Counted from the first letter of the stretch, positions 19,362 to 27,715 are shown. The stretch: 64,000 bases of DNA from Beijerinckiaceae bacterium (GCA_947453205.1 CANGFT010000016.1:1-64000), one strand, 5' to 3'. The notes: generated from the letters alone by a model not told the origin. A program made the numbers and translations.

Positions 19362-20066
19362 TCACACCCCGATCCGCTGTTCGATCCGCTCGCGCTCGGC
19401 GGCGAGCTGCTGCGATGCGCCGCTCCATACGACGCGCCCCTTCTCCACGACGTTATGGCGGTCGGCGAGGCGCATCAATTCATCGAGGTTGCGGTCGACG
19501 ATCAGGATCGAGAGGCCTTGCGCGCGCAGAGCCGCGAGGCAATTCCAGATGTCCTGACGGATGAGCGGCGCGAGGCCCTCGGTCGCCTCGTCGAGGATGA
19601 GCAGGCGCGGATTGGTCATCAGGGCGCGGCCGATGGCCAGCATCTGCTGCTCCCCGCCCGACAGGGTGCGCGCCGACTGGCCCCGCCGTTCTTCGAGCCT
19701 CGGGAAGAGCTCGAAGATGCGCGGCAGAGTCCAGGGCGAGGCGCCCTTCGTCCGGTTGGCGGCGGTGGCGATCAGGTTTTCTTCAACGCTCAGGCGCACG
19801 AAGATCTGCCGCCCCTCGGGCACAAGGCCGATGCCGCGTCTTGCGATCTCGTGCGGCGGCAGGCCATGGATGGGCTGGCCCTCGAAATGAATGGCGCCCG
19901 CGCGCGGCGGCGTCAGGCCCATGATGGCGCGGATGGTCGTGGTCTTGCCCATGCCGTTGCGGCCGATGAGCGTCACCGCCTCGCCAGCGCCGATGTCGAG
20001 GCTGACGCCGAAGAGGGCCTGCGCGTCCCCATAGGCCGCTTCTATGTGCTGCACGCTGAGCATCAT
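19362..20066 (-). CDS. livF: branched-chain-amino-acid-type ABC transporter ATPase LivF
   Basis: Second ATPase of a HAAT-family uptake system. The 234-residue protein has Walker A GRNGMGKTT, signature LSGGEQQ and Walker B LLILDEATEGLAP, the LivF-type sequence. In Walker-B-following switch regions the expected histidine is replaced (LIVDRNLDEL), where most ATPases have VEQN or H, a LivF trait. It overlaps livG by the ATGA tetranucleotide. HAAT systems carry amino acids, but also aromatic acids, urea and amides, so the name does not fix the substrate. Confidence 0.94.
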   Translation of the reverse strand: MMLSVQHIEAAYGDAQALFGVSLDIGAGEAVTLIGRNGMGKTTTIRAIMGLTPPRAGAIHFEGQPIHGLPPHEIARRGIGLVPEGRQIFVRLSVEENLIATAANRTKGASPWTLPRIFELFPRLEERRGQSARTLSGGEQQMLAIGRALMTNPRLLILDEATEGLAPLIRQDIWNCLAALRAQGLSILIVDRNLDELMRLADRHNVVEKGRVVWSGASQQLAAERERIEQRIGV

Positions 20067-20809
20067 GGCGCAGGCGCTCCAAGATAGGCGGCGCGCACGG
20101 CGGGATCGGCGCGCACGGCGGCGGGGTCGCCAGTCATCAGCACGGCGCCGTTGACCAGAACGGAGATGCGGTCGGCGAGGGCGAAGACGGCGTCCATGTC
20201 ATGCTCGACAAGGAGGATCGTCACTTCGCCTCGCAGGGCGTGCAGGATGGCGATCATGCGCTCGCTCTCCTGCGGTCCCATGCCCGCCATGGGCTCGTCC
20301 AGCACCAGCATGCGCGGCTCGGTCGCCAGCGCCGCCGCGAGTTCAAGTTGGCGACGCTCGCCATGGGAGAGGACGTCGACGCGGATTTGCGCGCGTTCGC
20401 CAAGGCCCACCCGCTCCAGCGCCGCCATGGCGGGATCGCGCAGGCGGGCGTCGGACCCGGCGGCGCGCAGGAAGCGATAGGAATGGCCCTGCCTCGCCTG
20501 CACAGCCAGCGCCACATTGTCGAGCGCGGAGAAATCCGCGCAGAGTTGGGTGATCTGGAAGGAGCGCCCGAGGCCCGCCAGCGCCCGCCGTGGCGTCGTC
20601 CAGTCCGTGATGTCCTGATCGAAGAAGCGGATGCGTCCGGCGTCGGGCCGGATCTCGCCGGTGATCTGGCCGATGAGCGTGGTTTTGCCCGCGCCATTGG
20701 GGCCGATGACCGCGTGGCAGCAGTTCGCCTCTATGGCGAGGGTCACATCATCGCTGGCGCGCAGGGCGCCGAAGCTTTTGGTCACGCCCTCGAGCGTCAG
20801 CGCGTTCAT
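20063..20809 (-). CDS. livG: branched-chain-amino-acid-type ABC transporter ATPase LivG
   Basis: First ATPase of the HAAT uptake system. The 248-residue protein has Walker A GPNGAGKTT, signature SHGERRQ (a common LivG variant of SGGQ), Walker B LVLDEPMAGMGPQES and the switch histidine in LLVEHDMDAVF. The start at 20809 overlaps the livM stop (ATGA); the frame continues far upstream inside livM as a shadow only. Coupled overlaps link livM, livG and livF. Confidence 0.95.
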   Translation of the reverse strand: MNALTLEGVTKSFGALRASDDVTLAIEANCCHAVIGPNGAGKTTLIGQITGEIRPDAGRIRFFDQDITDWTTPRRALAGLGRSFQITQLCADFSALDNVALAVQARQGHSYRFLRAAGSDARLRDPAMAALERVGLGERAQIRVDVLSHGERRQLELAAALATEPRMLVLDEPMAGMGPQESERMIAILHALRGEVTILLVEHDMDAVFALADRISVLVNGAVLMTGDPAAVRADPAVRAAYLGAPAP

Positions 20810-21777
20810 GGGCCCGCCCTCCCGCGCAGAAGGCCCCAGATGCCCCGCGGCGCGAAGAGCGCGACCAGCAGGACAAAGGGCCCGAAGGCGATCTGCCAGT
20901 GCTCGGTCCAGCCCGCCAGCGCGGTCTCCACCAGCAGGAAGGCGGCCGCGCCGATGACCGGGCCGAGCAGCGAGGAGACGCCGCCCATGATGACCATGAC
21001 CATGAATTCGCCCGAGCGCACCCAGCCCAGCATGTCCGGCGAGACGAAGCGGTTGAGATTGGCCCAGAGCGCGCCCGCGAGCCCCGCCATCATGCCCGCG
21101 ATGACGAAGGCCACCAGGCGGTAGCCATAGACCGAGAAGCCCAGCGCCGCCATCCGCCGCTCGTTCGAGGCCGCCCCCCGCAGCGCCATGCCGAAGCGCG
21201 AGACGACGAGCCGCCACTGGATGAGCAGGCAGAGCGCAAGCGCGCAAAGGCTGATCCAGTAGAAGGTCTGCGCATTGGTGATGCGCGTCCCCGCGAAGAG
21301 GTTGCGGGAGGTCATGGCGAGGCCGTCGTCGCCGCCGTAATATTTCAGGGCGACGAAGACGAAATAGATCATCTGCGCGAAGGCCAGCGTGATCATGATG
21401 AAATAGACGCCGGAGGTGCGCAGCGACAGCGCCCCGATCACCAGCGCCGCGAAGCCGCTGACGAGCATGGCCAGCGGCCAGACGACGAGCGCCTCGTTGC
21501 TGCCCGCCCAGCCGAAGATCGTCACATCATTGGCGAGGTGGAAGGCGCAGATTCCCACGACATAGCCGCCAAGGCCGAAATAGGCCGCATGGCCGAAGCT
21601 CACCAGCGCGCCCCGGCCGATCAGGAGATCAAGGCTCGACGCGGCGATGGCGAAGATCACCACGCGGGTCGCGAGCGTGATGACATAGTTGCCGCCGAGA
21701 TAGGGCGCCGCGAAGGGAACGGCGAGAAGACATGCGGCGATGAGAAGGCCAGCCACGATCTGCCGGTTGATCGCCAT
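20806..21777 (-). CDS. livM: branched-chain-amino-acid-type ABC transporter permease LivM
   Basis: Inner-membrane permease of the HAAT system. The 323-residue protein has eight or more hydrophobic segments and the LivM signature region SLDLLIGRGALVSFGHAAYFG near the first third, plus GPVIGAAAFLLVE in the last third. It begins one base downstream of the livH stop and overlaps livG by four bases. Confidence 0.94.
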   Translation of the reverse strand: MAINRQIVAGLLIAACLLAVPFAAPYLGGNYVITLATRVVIFAIAASSLDLLIGRGALVSFGHAAYFGLGGYVVGICAFHLANDVTIFGWAGSNEALVVWPLAMLVSGFAALVIGALSLRTSGVYFIMITLAFAQMIYFVFVALKYYGGDDGLAMTSRNLFAGTRITNAQTFYWISLCALALCLLIQWRLVVSRFGMALRGAASNERRMAALGFSVYGYRLVAFVIAGMMAGLAGALWANLNRFVSPDMLGWVRSGEFMVMVIMGGVSSLLGPVIGAAAFLLVETALAGWTEHWQIAFGPFVLLVALFAPRGIWGLLRGRAGP

Positions 21778-21778
21778 C

Positions 21779-22693
21779 TCAGCCTCCCGCCGGAAAGAGG
21801 CCGCGCGGGCGCACGATCAGCACAAGGGCCATGACGAGATAGATCATGATGGAGGCGAGCGCGGCGCCCAGACCGTCGGCGAGGGGGCCGGAGAGCCAGA
21901 GCTTGAGGACCATGGGCGCGAAGGCGCGGCCCAGCGTGTCGCACATGCCGATCAGCAGCGCGCCCACGAAGGCGCCCCGGATCGAGCCGATGCCGCCGAC
22001 GACGATGACGACGAAGGTGGTGATGAGCACCTGCTCGCCCATGCCGATCTGCACCGAGCGGATCGGCCCCACCATGACGCCCGCCAGCCCCGCGAGCAGG
22101 GCGCCGAGGCCGAAGACCAGCGTGAAGAGGCTGGCGATGTCGACGCCCAGAGCCGAAACCATTTCGCGCTTGTCGGAGCCTGCGCGGATCAGCATCCCCA
22201 ACCGCGTGCGCGCGATGACATACCAGAGACCCAGCGCCACGACGACGCCGACGCCCATCACGGCGAGCCGATAGGTGGGGTAGGGCAGGCCGGGGGCGAT
22301 CTCAAGGAAGCCCGAGAGCAGGGCGGGCATGTCCATCTGGAGGGGCGCGCGCCCGACGCCCCAGGCGATCACGCCGTTGAAGAACAGGATCAGTCCGAAG
22401 GTCGCGAGCACCTGGCTCAGATGGTCGCGCGCATAAAGGCTGCGGATGACCAGCAGCTCCATGGCCACGCCTATCAGCCCGGCAGCAATCAGGGCCGCAG
22501 GCACGGCGAGCCAGAAGCCCCCGATCTTGCTCGCCGCCAGCGCGCCCGCATAGGCGCCGAGCATGTAGAGGGAGCCATGGGCGAGGTTGATGACGCCCAT
22601 GATGCCGAACACCAGCGTCAGGCCGGCCGCGAGCAGAAACAGGGTCAGGCTGAGTTGCAGCCCGTTGAGAAGCTGCTCGAAGAGAAGCTGCAT
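21779..22693 (-). CDS. livH: branched-chain-amino-acid-type ABC transporter permease LivH
   Basis: Partner permease to LivM. The 304-residue protein has the family start LLNGLQLSLTLFLLAAGLTLVFGIMGVINLAHGSLYM, seen here in residues 8-44, and the late motif VVIVVGGIGSIRGAFVGALLIG. I start at the ATG at 22693; an in-frame ATG at 22741 would put 16 hydrophilic residues in front. A hairpin separates it from livK. Confidence 0.94.
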   Translation of the reverse strand: MQLLFEQLLNGLQLSLTLFLLAAGLTLVFGIMGVINLAHGSLYMLGAYAGALAASKIGGFWLAVPAALIAAGLIGVAMELLVIRSLYARDHLSQVLATFGLILFFNGVIAWGVGRAPLQMDMPALLSGFLEIAPGLPYPTYRLAVMGVGVVVALGLWYVIARTRLGMLIRAGSDKREMVSALGVDIASLFTLVFGLGALLAGLAGVMVGPIRSVQIGMGEQVLITTFVVIVVGGIGSIRGAFVGALLIGMCDTLGRAFAPMVLKLWLSGPLADGLGAALASIMIYLVMALVLIVRPRGLFPAGG

Positions 22694-22729
22694 GATGGGG
22701 TTCCGGCGCTCAGGGGTGAGCGCGTCATA

Positions 22730-22750
22730 CCCTCCCCACAAGGGGGAGGG
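22730..22750 (-). repeat. hairpin between livK and livH
   Basis: CCCTCCCC (22730-22737) pairs with GGGGAGGG (22743-22750) around a five-base loop. It lies in the 91-base gap after the binding-protein gene. A stable stem here could protect the livK message or reduce read-through into the permeases. Similar CCCTCCCC/GGGGAGGG palindromes are, to my knowledge, common intergenic repeats in this class. Confidence 0.6.
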
Positions 22751-22784
22751 GAGCAGCTGGCGCTATGTGTGGATCAGCGGAGCC

Positions 22785-23954
22785 TTAGAGCTTGCAGTCC
22801 TGCGCATAGGCGTCCTTGTGCGCTTCCAGCACCTTGCCTGCGGTGGCCAGCGAGACCTTGCCGTCCGCGCCCTTCACGGCCTTCACCTCATACCAGTCCT
22901 GAATGGGGTGCTGGTTGTTGTTGAACTTGAAGGGGCCGCGGGTCAGCCTGGCGTCCGCCTTGAGCATGGCGGCCCGGAAGGCGTCGTCGTCGAGCTTGCC
23001 GCCGGTCGCCTTGAGGGCGGCGCCGATGAGCTTGGCGGTGTCATACCCCTGTGAGGCGTAGACGGTCGGCTCGCGGTTGTACTTGGCCTTGAAGCCCTTC
23101 ACGAAGGCCTCGCTCTCGGGGTTCTTGAAATCGGTGTTCCAATGGGTGGTCGCGGCGATGCCGATGGCCGCCTCGCCCGTCACGGCCGCGATCTTCTGCT
23201 CGAGCGAGGGCGCCGCCACGACCATGGGGATCTGATCCTTCAGGCCGGACTGCGCCCACTGCTTGACGAAGGCGATGCCTGGGCCGCCCGGATGGAACTG
23301 GAAGACTGCATCAGGCTTGGCGGCGCGCACGCGCGCGATCTCGGCCGAGAAGTCGGTCTGATCGAGGCCGGTGAAGATCTCCTCGACCACCTCGCCGCCA
23401 TATATGCGCTTGAAGCCGGTGAGCGCATCCTTGCCCGCCTGATAGTTGGGGGCGAGAAGGACCATCTTCTTATAGCCGAGCTTCCTGGCGAGGGCGCCGG
23501 CGGATTCATGCAGATTGTCGTTCTGCCAGCTCGTCACATAGTAGTTCTTGTGGCAGGCCTTGCCCGCGAAGTTCGAGGGCCCGGCGTTGGGGCTGATGAA
23601 GATGCCGCCCGCTTCGAGGACCGTGGGGACCGTCGCGACAGAGACGTTCGAGAAGATGACGCCGGTGAAGAGCTTCACCTTGTCAGTCTCCAGCCACTTT
23701 TCGACGATTTGCTTTGCGTCTGCGGGCTTTAGCTTGTCATCTTCAATCAAGGTCTGAACGGGAACGCCGCCCAGTTTGCCGCCCTCTTCCTCGATGGCGA
23801 GCAGAATGGCGTCGCGCACGTCTTCGCCCAGATAGCCGCCGGGGGTGGAGAGGGTGGTCAGGATGCCCAGCTTCACCGGGGTCTGCTGGGCCTGGGCGCC
23901 GACATTGACGGCGAACAGGGCTGCGCTGGCGAGCGCGAGGGTCTTCAAACGCAT
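22785..23954 (-). CDS. livK: periplasmic substrate-binding protein of the HAAT transporter
   Basis: Captures the substrate in the periplasm and delivers it to LivHM. The 389-residue protein has a signal peptide (MRLKTLALASAALFAVNVGAQA) and a Peripla_BP_6 fold starting VKLGILTTLSTPGGYLGEDVRDAI. Other landmarks are SPNAGPSNFAGKACHKNY and VVAAPSLEQKIAAVTGEAAIG. The absence of the classic amino-acid-binding SGST motif and the aromatic-catabolism neighbours suggest an aromatic or amide substrate rather than leucine; this is inference. The ATG at 23954 is preferred over 23960 because GGGAG is then six bases away. Confidence 0.9.
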   Translation of the reverse strand: MRLKTLALASAALFAVNVGAQAQQTPVKLGILTTLSTPGGYLGEDVRDAILLAIEEEGGKLGGVPVQTLIEDDKLKPADAKQIVEKWLETDKVKLFTGVIFSNVSVATVPTVLEAGGIFISPNAGPSNFAGKACHKNYYVTSWQNDNLHESAGALARKLGYKKMVLLAPNYQAGKDALTGFKRIYGGEVVEEIFTGLDQTDFSAEIARVRAAKPDAVFQFHPGGPGIAFVKQWAQSGLKDQIPMVVAAPSLEQKIAAVTGEAAIGIAATTHWNTDFKNPESEAFVKGFKAKYNREPTVYASQGYDTAKLIGAALKATGGKLDDDAFRAAMLKADARLTRGPFKFNNNQHPIQDWYEVKAVKGADGKVSLATAGKVLEAHKDAYAQDCKL

Positions 23955-23982
23955 GGTCATCTCCCAATCAGTGAAACGGTGC

Positions 23983-24011
23983 TGGCGTCCATCATAGGCA
24001 AGCGGACGCCA
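23983..24011 (-). repeat. inverted repeat between the HAAO gene and livK
   Basis: TGGCGTCC (23983-23990) and GGACGCCA (24004-24011) form a perfect eight-base inverted repeat with a 13-base spacer in the 78-base gap upstream of livK. It has no T-run, so it is a possible operator or message-stabilising stem rather than a classic terminator. Confidence 0.5.
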
Positions 24012-24032
24012 AGCGCAAACGGGGCTTTCAGA

Positions 24033-24572
24033 TCACATATTCACCCAGCCGGGCGGGGGCGTCTTGCCCGGATGCACCTCGCCGCAGGCCTGGCAGGTGC
24101 GCGCCTTGGGGTCAGCGTAGAACTTCTCGTAAAGCGGCGGCAGGTCTTTCACGATGTCGGTGACCGCGACCTCGATGCGGTGGACGAGGCCCTTGCAGTT
24201 CATGCAGAACCATTCGAACCCGTCCTTCATGCCGGGTTGGCGCGGGCTCTCGACGACGAGGCCGATGGAGCCGGGCACGGGGCGCTGGGGCGAGTGGCGC
24301 ATATGGGGCGGCAGCAGGAACACGTCGCCCTCGCGGATGCGGATGTCCTCATGCTGGCCGCGATCCACCACCTTCAGGATCATGTCGCCTTTGATCTGGT
24401 GGAAGAACTCCTCCACGGGATCGTCATGGAAATCGACGCGCTGGTTGGGGCCGCCGACCACCTGAACGATCAGCCCGTCATGATCGGGAAAGAGGATCTT
24501 GTTGCCGACGGGCGGCTTCAGCAGATGCTGGTTTTCCTCGATCCAGCCCTTGAAGCTGAAAGGCTTGCGCAT
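24033..24572 (-). CDS. nbaC: 3-hydroxyanthranilate 3,4-dioxygenase
   Basis: Opens the ring of 3-hydroxyanthranilate to 2-amino-3-carboxymuconate semialdehyde, a step of tryptophan/kynurenine or 2-nitrobenzoate catabolism. The 179-residue cupin carries the expected iron ligands by position: H49, E55 and H93, with substrate-binding R45 and R97. The bacterial rubredoxin-like second metal site is complete, CMNC at 123-126 and CQAC at 160-163. Length matches the characterised bacterial enzymes. It starts 12 bases after the DapA-fold gene ends, behind AGGAGAG, so the two are an operon. The next pathway enzymes (decarboxylase, aldehyde dehydrogenase, deaminase) are not in this window. Confidence 0.94.
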   Translation of the reverse strand: MRKPFSFKGWIEENQHLLKPPVGNKILFPDHDGLIVQVVGGPNQRVDFHDDPVEEFFHQIKGDMILKVVDRGQHEDIRIREGDVFLLPPHMRHSPQRPVPGSIGLVVESPRQPGMKDGFEWFCMNCKGLVHRIEVAVTDIVKDLPPLYEKFYADPKARTCQACGEVHPGKTPPPGWVNM

Positions 24573-24584
24573 GGCTCTCTCCTG

Positions 24585-25544
24585 TCAGGGCAGTTTCAGG
24601 CCGCAGGTCTCGAAGGCGGCGCGGGTCGCGGCCTTCTCGGCTTCGGTCAGGTCCAGCATGGGGCGACGCACCGGGCCGCCCGCCTGGCCCAGCAGCTCCT
24701 GCCAGTATTTGGGATGGGCGTGGGGCTTTTCGGGCGGGCGCGTCGAGGACAGCGCCTTGCGCACGGGGTCGAGGCTGTCACGGATGGCTTTTGCCTCCGC
24801 CACCTTTCCGGCGAAGGCGAGGTCGGTGTATTCGCGCATCCGCTTGTCGGCCTTGGTCTGCAAAAGGTAGGGCGGGCTTGAGCAGAGATAGAGCCGCCAA
24901 TCGAGCTCCACGATATTGTCGAACCATTCGTCCTCGCTCGAGGTCGAGACGATGATCTTGTCGCCCGCCATTTCCGTGAGGCGCACATACATCTCGCGCG
25001 GCACGGAATATTTGATGGCGACGATGTTGGGCAGGTCGGCGATGCGCGCGCAAAGCTCGGGGCTCATGAGATAGCCGGAGTCCGGATGGCTCCACAGGGC
25101 GATGGCGAGGTTCACCTCCTCGCTGATCGTCTTGTAATACTGGTAGAGCGTCTCGTCCTGCTTGTGGGTGAAGTGCAGCACGGGCGCGTGGACGACGATG
25201 GAGGTCGCGCCGATCTTTTCGGCGTGTCTGGCGAGCTCGATCACGGTGTCCATGTTCTGGTCGGAGCAGGACATGATGGAGCCCGCCTTGCCCTGCGTCT
25301 CCTCCAGCGTGATCTCGAAGATGCGCTTGCGCTCGGCGAGCGACATGGAGAAGAACTCGCCCTGCTTGCCCGCCACGAAGAAGCCGTCGATGGAGAGATC
25401 CTCGATCCAGTGGCGGAAATTGCGGCGCACCGCCGCCTCGTCAATGGCGAGGCTGCCGGGGGTGAAGGGGGTGAGGGCGGCGGCCCAGATCCCGCGCATG
25501 TTCTCGCGCGCCCATTCCTTGGCCTCGTTGCGGTGAAAGATCAT
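24585..25544 (-). CDS. DapA-fold (dihydrodipicolinate synthase superfamily) protein with altered active site
   Basis: A 319-residue TIM-barrel protein of the N-acetylneuraminate lyase/DHDPS superfamily. The Schiff-base lysine is kept (K178 in NIVAIKYS), but other signatures differ: the pyruvate-binding GTTGE motif reads GKQGE (59-63) and, aligning by eye on LYQ, the PYYN motif carrying the catalytic tyrosine reads LHFT (123-126). It is therefore not DHDPS; a hydratase-aldolase or decarboxylase on a ring-cleavage product is possible. It heads the run followed by the HAAO gene. The start at 25544 follows GGAGAGGG; in-frame ATGs at 25574 and further upstream are less supported. Confidence 0.85.
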   Translation of the reverse strand: MIFHRNEAKEWARENMRGIWAAALTPFTPGSLAIDEAAVRRNFRHWIEDLSIDGFFVAGKQGEFFSMSLAERKRIFEITLEETQGKAGSIMSCSDQNMDTVIELARHAEKIGATSIVVHAPVLHFTHKQDETLYQYYKTISEEVNLAIALWSHPDSGYLMSPELCARIADLPNIVAIKYSVPREMYVRLTEMAGDKIIVSTSSEDEWFDNIVELDWRLYLCSSPPYLLQTKADKRMREYTDLAFAGKVAEAKAIRDSLDPVRKALSSTRPPEKPHAHPKYWQELLGQAGGPVRRPMLDLTEAEKAATRAAFETCGLKLP

Positions 25545-25740
25545 CGCCCTCTCCTGAAACTGCTTTCGATCCATGCCTACGCCAGTCGGGGGGGCTCGTA
25601 AATATGGCTTAGGGCGAGCCCCGGCCCGGAACCGATCACAAGGCCGCCGACTTCCCCCATCTGCCCGATCCGCCGACGGGACGTCGCAGCGCGGCGTCGC
25701 CCCGGGCGCTGCGGGGGCCTCGAACCAACAGGAGTGAACC

Positions 25741-26031
25741 ATGGGCATGAGGCGTGTCATCGCCGCCGTTTGTGCGGCTGCAGGCATGTTGGGGGCGGCT
25801 GCGCCCGCCTTCGCCGGCGGCCACCACCATCATCCCCCCTACGCCAGCTATCACCACACCCATGACGGGCGGATGCTCTATCAGGGCCGCGCCGTCGGCG
25901 GCTATGTGGACCGCTATAACTGGCCAGACCCCTGGGGCCACTGCATCAGGATGTGCGCCACCGACAACCTCCCCTGCGACCCCATCTATTTCAAGATAGC
26001 CGACGGACGCTGCACGACGGATGCGCGCTGA
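25741..26031 (+). CDS. small His-rich secreted protein
   Basis: A 96-residue protein with a signal peptide ending near AFA-GG, followed at once by GGHHHHPPYASYHHTHD, a run of seven histidines, and a C-terminal part with four cysteines (CIRMC, LPCDP, GRCTT). After export these could bind metal or form two disulfides. I know no characterised homolog. AGGAGTG precedes the ATG. It stands 196 bases from the divergent DapA-fold gene. Convergent with the GST gene. Confidence 0.7.
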   Translation: MGMRRVIAAVCAAAGMLGAAAPAFAGGHHHHPPYASYHHTHDGRMLYQGRAVGGYVDRYNWPDPWGHCIRMCATDNLPCDPIYFKIADGRCTTDAR

Positions 26032-26076
26032 TGGAAAGGCGATGGCGGCGCGGGAGCAGCCGCGCCGCTGTCGTCA

Positions 26077-26880
26077 TCACGCCTTTTGCAGCACCTGGCC
26101 AAAGCGCGCCTCGACCTTTTGCCGCAGGGGCGTCGAGTGCAGGCGGTAGCTTTCCACGGCGGGCGCAGGGATATGGTCGAGGATCGCCGTCTTGAAGCTG
26201 GGGCGGGCCTTGCAGCGCTCGAACCAGTCGCTCACCTTCGGGAAATGCTCCCGCCACATGCCCGAGCAAGACAGCATCTCAAGCCGATAGAAAAATGAGA
26301 TCAGGCCGATGTCGGCGAGGGTGAAAGCCTCGCCCGTCAGCCATGGCCCGTCCGCCAGCGCCTTCTCCATATCGCGGAAAAGCTTGGCGAAACGCGCCAA
26401 GGCTTCATCGACCAGCCCGGAGTCGAGGCCCTTTTCGATGATCTCCTCCCACTTCGCCCGCTTGGCGGGATCGGGCATCTTCTCGTACCGCTTGCGGCGT
26501 TCTTCGGGCGGCTTTGGCAGCAGTTCGGCGCGAAACAGGATCGCCGCAGTCATCGTGTTGATGGCGTCGTGGATCGTGTCCTCGCGCTTGGTCCACAGTC
26601 GCACGCGCGCCTGCCCATAGGCGTCCGCCGGACGCAGCGCGGGGCCGGGAGTGACATCGTCGATATATTCATTGATGACGGTGGATTCGATCAGCACCTT
26701 GCCGTCATGCACGATGGTCGGCACCACGGCGTTGGGGTTCAGCTTCATGTAGGCGGGGTCGAACTGTTCGCCGGTCTGCAGGTTCACCGGACGGCTGTCG
26801 TAATCCGCGCCCTTTTCGGCGAGGGTGACGCGCACCTTGGCCGCGCAGACGGCGGTTGCACCATGATAAAGCGTGAGCAT
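26077..26880 (-). CDS. glutathione S-transferase family protein
   Basis: A 267-residue cytoplasmic GST-like protein. The N-terminal thioredoxin-like domain starts MLTLYHGATAVCAAKVRVTLAEKG and contains the cis-proline segment NAVVPTIVHDG and the glutathione-binding VLIESTVINEYID. The all-helical domain follows from about residue 90 with the capping-box region FTLADIGLISFF. It is longer than usual (about 220) because of an extended helical insert around residues 105-150. Likely roles are detoxification or glutathione-dependent steps of aromatic catabolism; the substrate is unknown. Confidence 0.88.
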   Translation of the reverse strand: MLTLYHGATAVCAAKVRVTLAEKGADYDSRPVNLQTGEQFDPAYMKLNPNAVVPTIVHDGKVLIESTVINEYIDDVTPGPALRPADAYGQARVRLWTKREDTIHDAINTMTAAILFRAELLPKPPEERRKRYEKMPDPAKRAKWEEIIEKGLDSGLVDEALARFAKLFRDMEKALADGPWLTGEAFTLADIGLISFFYRLEMLSCSGMWREHFPKVSDWFERCKARPSFKTAILDHIPAPAVESYRLHSTPLRQKVEARFGQVLQKA

Positions 26881-26923
26881 TGGATGTCCTCGGGTTCACA
26901 GGGGTTGGCGTGAGGCGAGGCGT

Positions 26924-27715
26924 CTAGTCCGCGCCGTAATCATGGTCGGGATGGTTGGCTTCGCCGAACTTCCAGTAGCCGCGCATGTGCAGGCGCGCCC
27001 GCTCGACGCCGTGGTGGGCTATGAGGATGTCGCGGATGCGGCGCATGGCGGCGGCCTCGCAGGCCACCCAGAAAAACGTGTCGTTTGCAGGCGCAGGCAT
27101 GGCGCGAACGGCCTCTTCGAGCAGGGCGCCGGGCCTGGCCGCCTTGTCCGTGCGATGCAGCCAGAGGGGTTCGCAGGCCACGATCGGGCTCAGGGCGCGC
27201 TCTTCGGTCTTGCTCGCGACCTCGCAGATCACCTGCGCCCGGCAGTCCGGCGGCAGGGCTTCCAGCACCATGCCTGCGCCGGGCATGGCCGATTCATCGG
27301 CGATGATGACGAGATGGCGCGCATCTTCGGGCACGGGGTAGCCCCCGCCCGGACCGCCGATCAGCACGCGCTCGCCAATCCGCGCCCGCTCGGCCCAACT
27401 TGAGGCGAGGCCCTCGCCGTGACGCACGAATTCGATCTCGAGGCGATGGCGCGCGGCGTCGAAGCGGCGCGGCGTATAGGTGCGCGACGGCGGCCTTGGA
27501 ATGTCGGAGGCAGGATCTTTCGAGGGCCAGACCACCCCCTCAGGCGGGAAGAACAGCTTGATATGGCCGGCGGGCTTTGGCTGCATGAATGCGGCGAGCT
27601 CCGGCCCTGAACAGGAGATGCGGATCACCCCCGGCGTCACATGTTCGATGCCGTCGATGAAGGCCTCCTTTGGCGGGGGGCGTTGCTTGCGCGGCTTTGC
27701 GGCCTCGGCGTCCAT
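26924..27715 (-). CDS. siderophore-interacting protein, FAD-dependent ferric-siderophore reductase
   Basis: A 263-residue SIP/ViuB-type flavoreductase that releases iron from ferric siderophores in the cytoplasm. The FAD-binding motif is RTYTPRRF near residue 80, the NAD(P)-binding domain begins with VLIGGPGG and HLVIIADESAMPG, and the C-terminal family motif RGYWKFGEANHPDHDY is intact. No siderophore receptor or transporter is nearby. Divergent from the flippase-like gene. Confidence 0.9.
   Translation of the reverse strand: MDAEAAKPRKQRPPPKEAFIDGIEHVTPGVIRISCSGPELAAFMQPKPAGHIKLFFPPEGVVWPSKDPASDIPRPPSRTYTPRRFDAARHRLEIEFVRHGEGLASSWAERARIGERVLIGGPGGGYPVPEDARHLVIIADESAMPGAGMVLEALPPDCRAQVICEVASKTEERALSPIVACEPLWLHRTDKAARPGALLEEAVRAMPAPANDTFFWVACEAAAMRRIRDILIAHHGVERARLHMRGYWKFGEANHPDHDYGAD

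Noticed and set aside
19362-23954. Reading the liv system as a leucine/isoleucine/valine transporter
   Set aside because: The HAAT family is broad and the neighbours are aromatic-degradation genes; the gene names are kept for family only.
24585-25544. Calling the DapA-fold gene dapA (lysine biosynthesis)
   Set aside because: Key DHDPS residues differ and the genomic context is catabolic.
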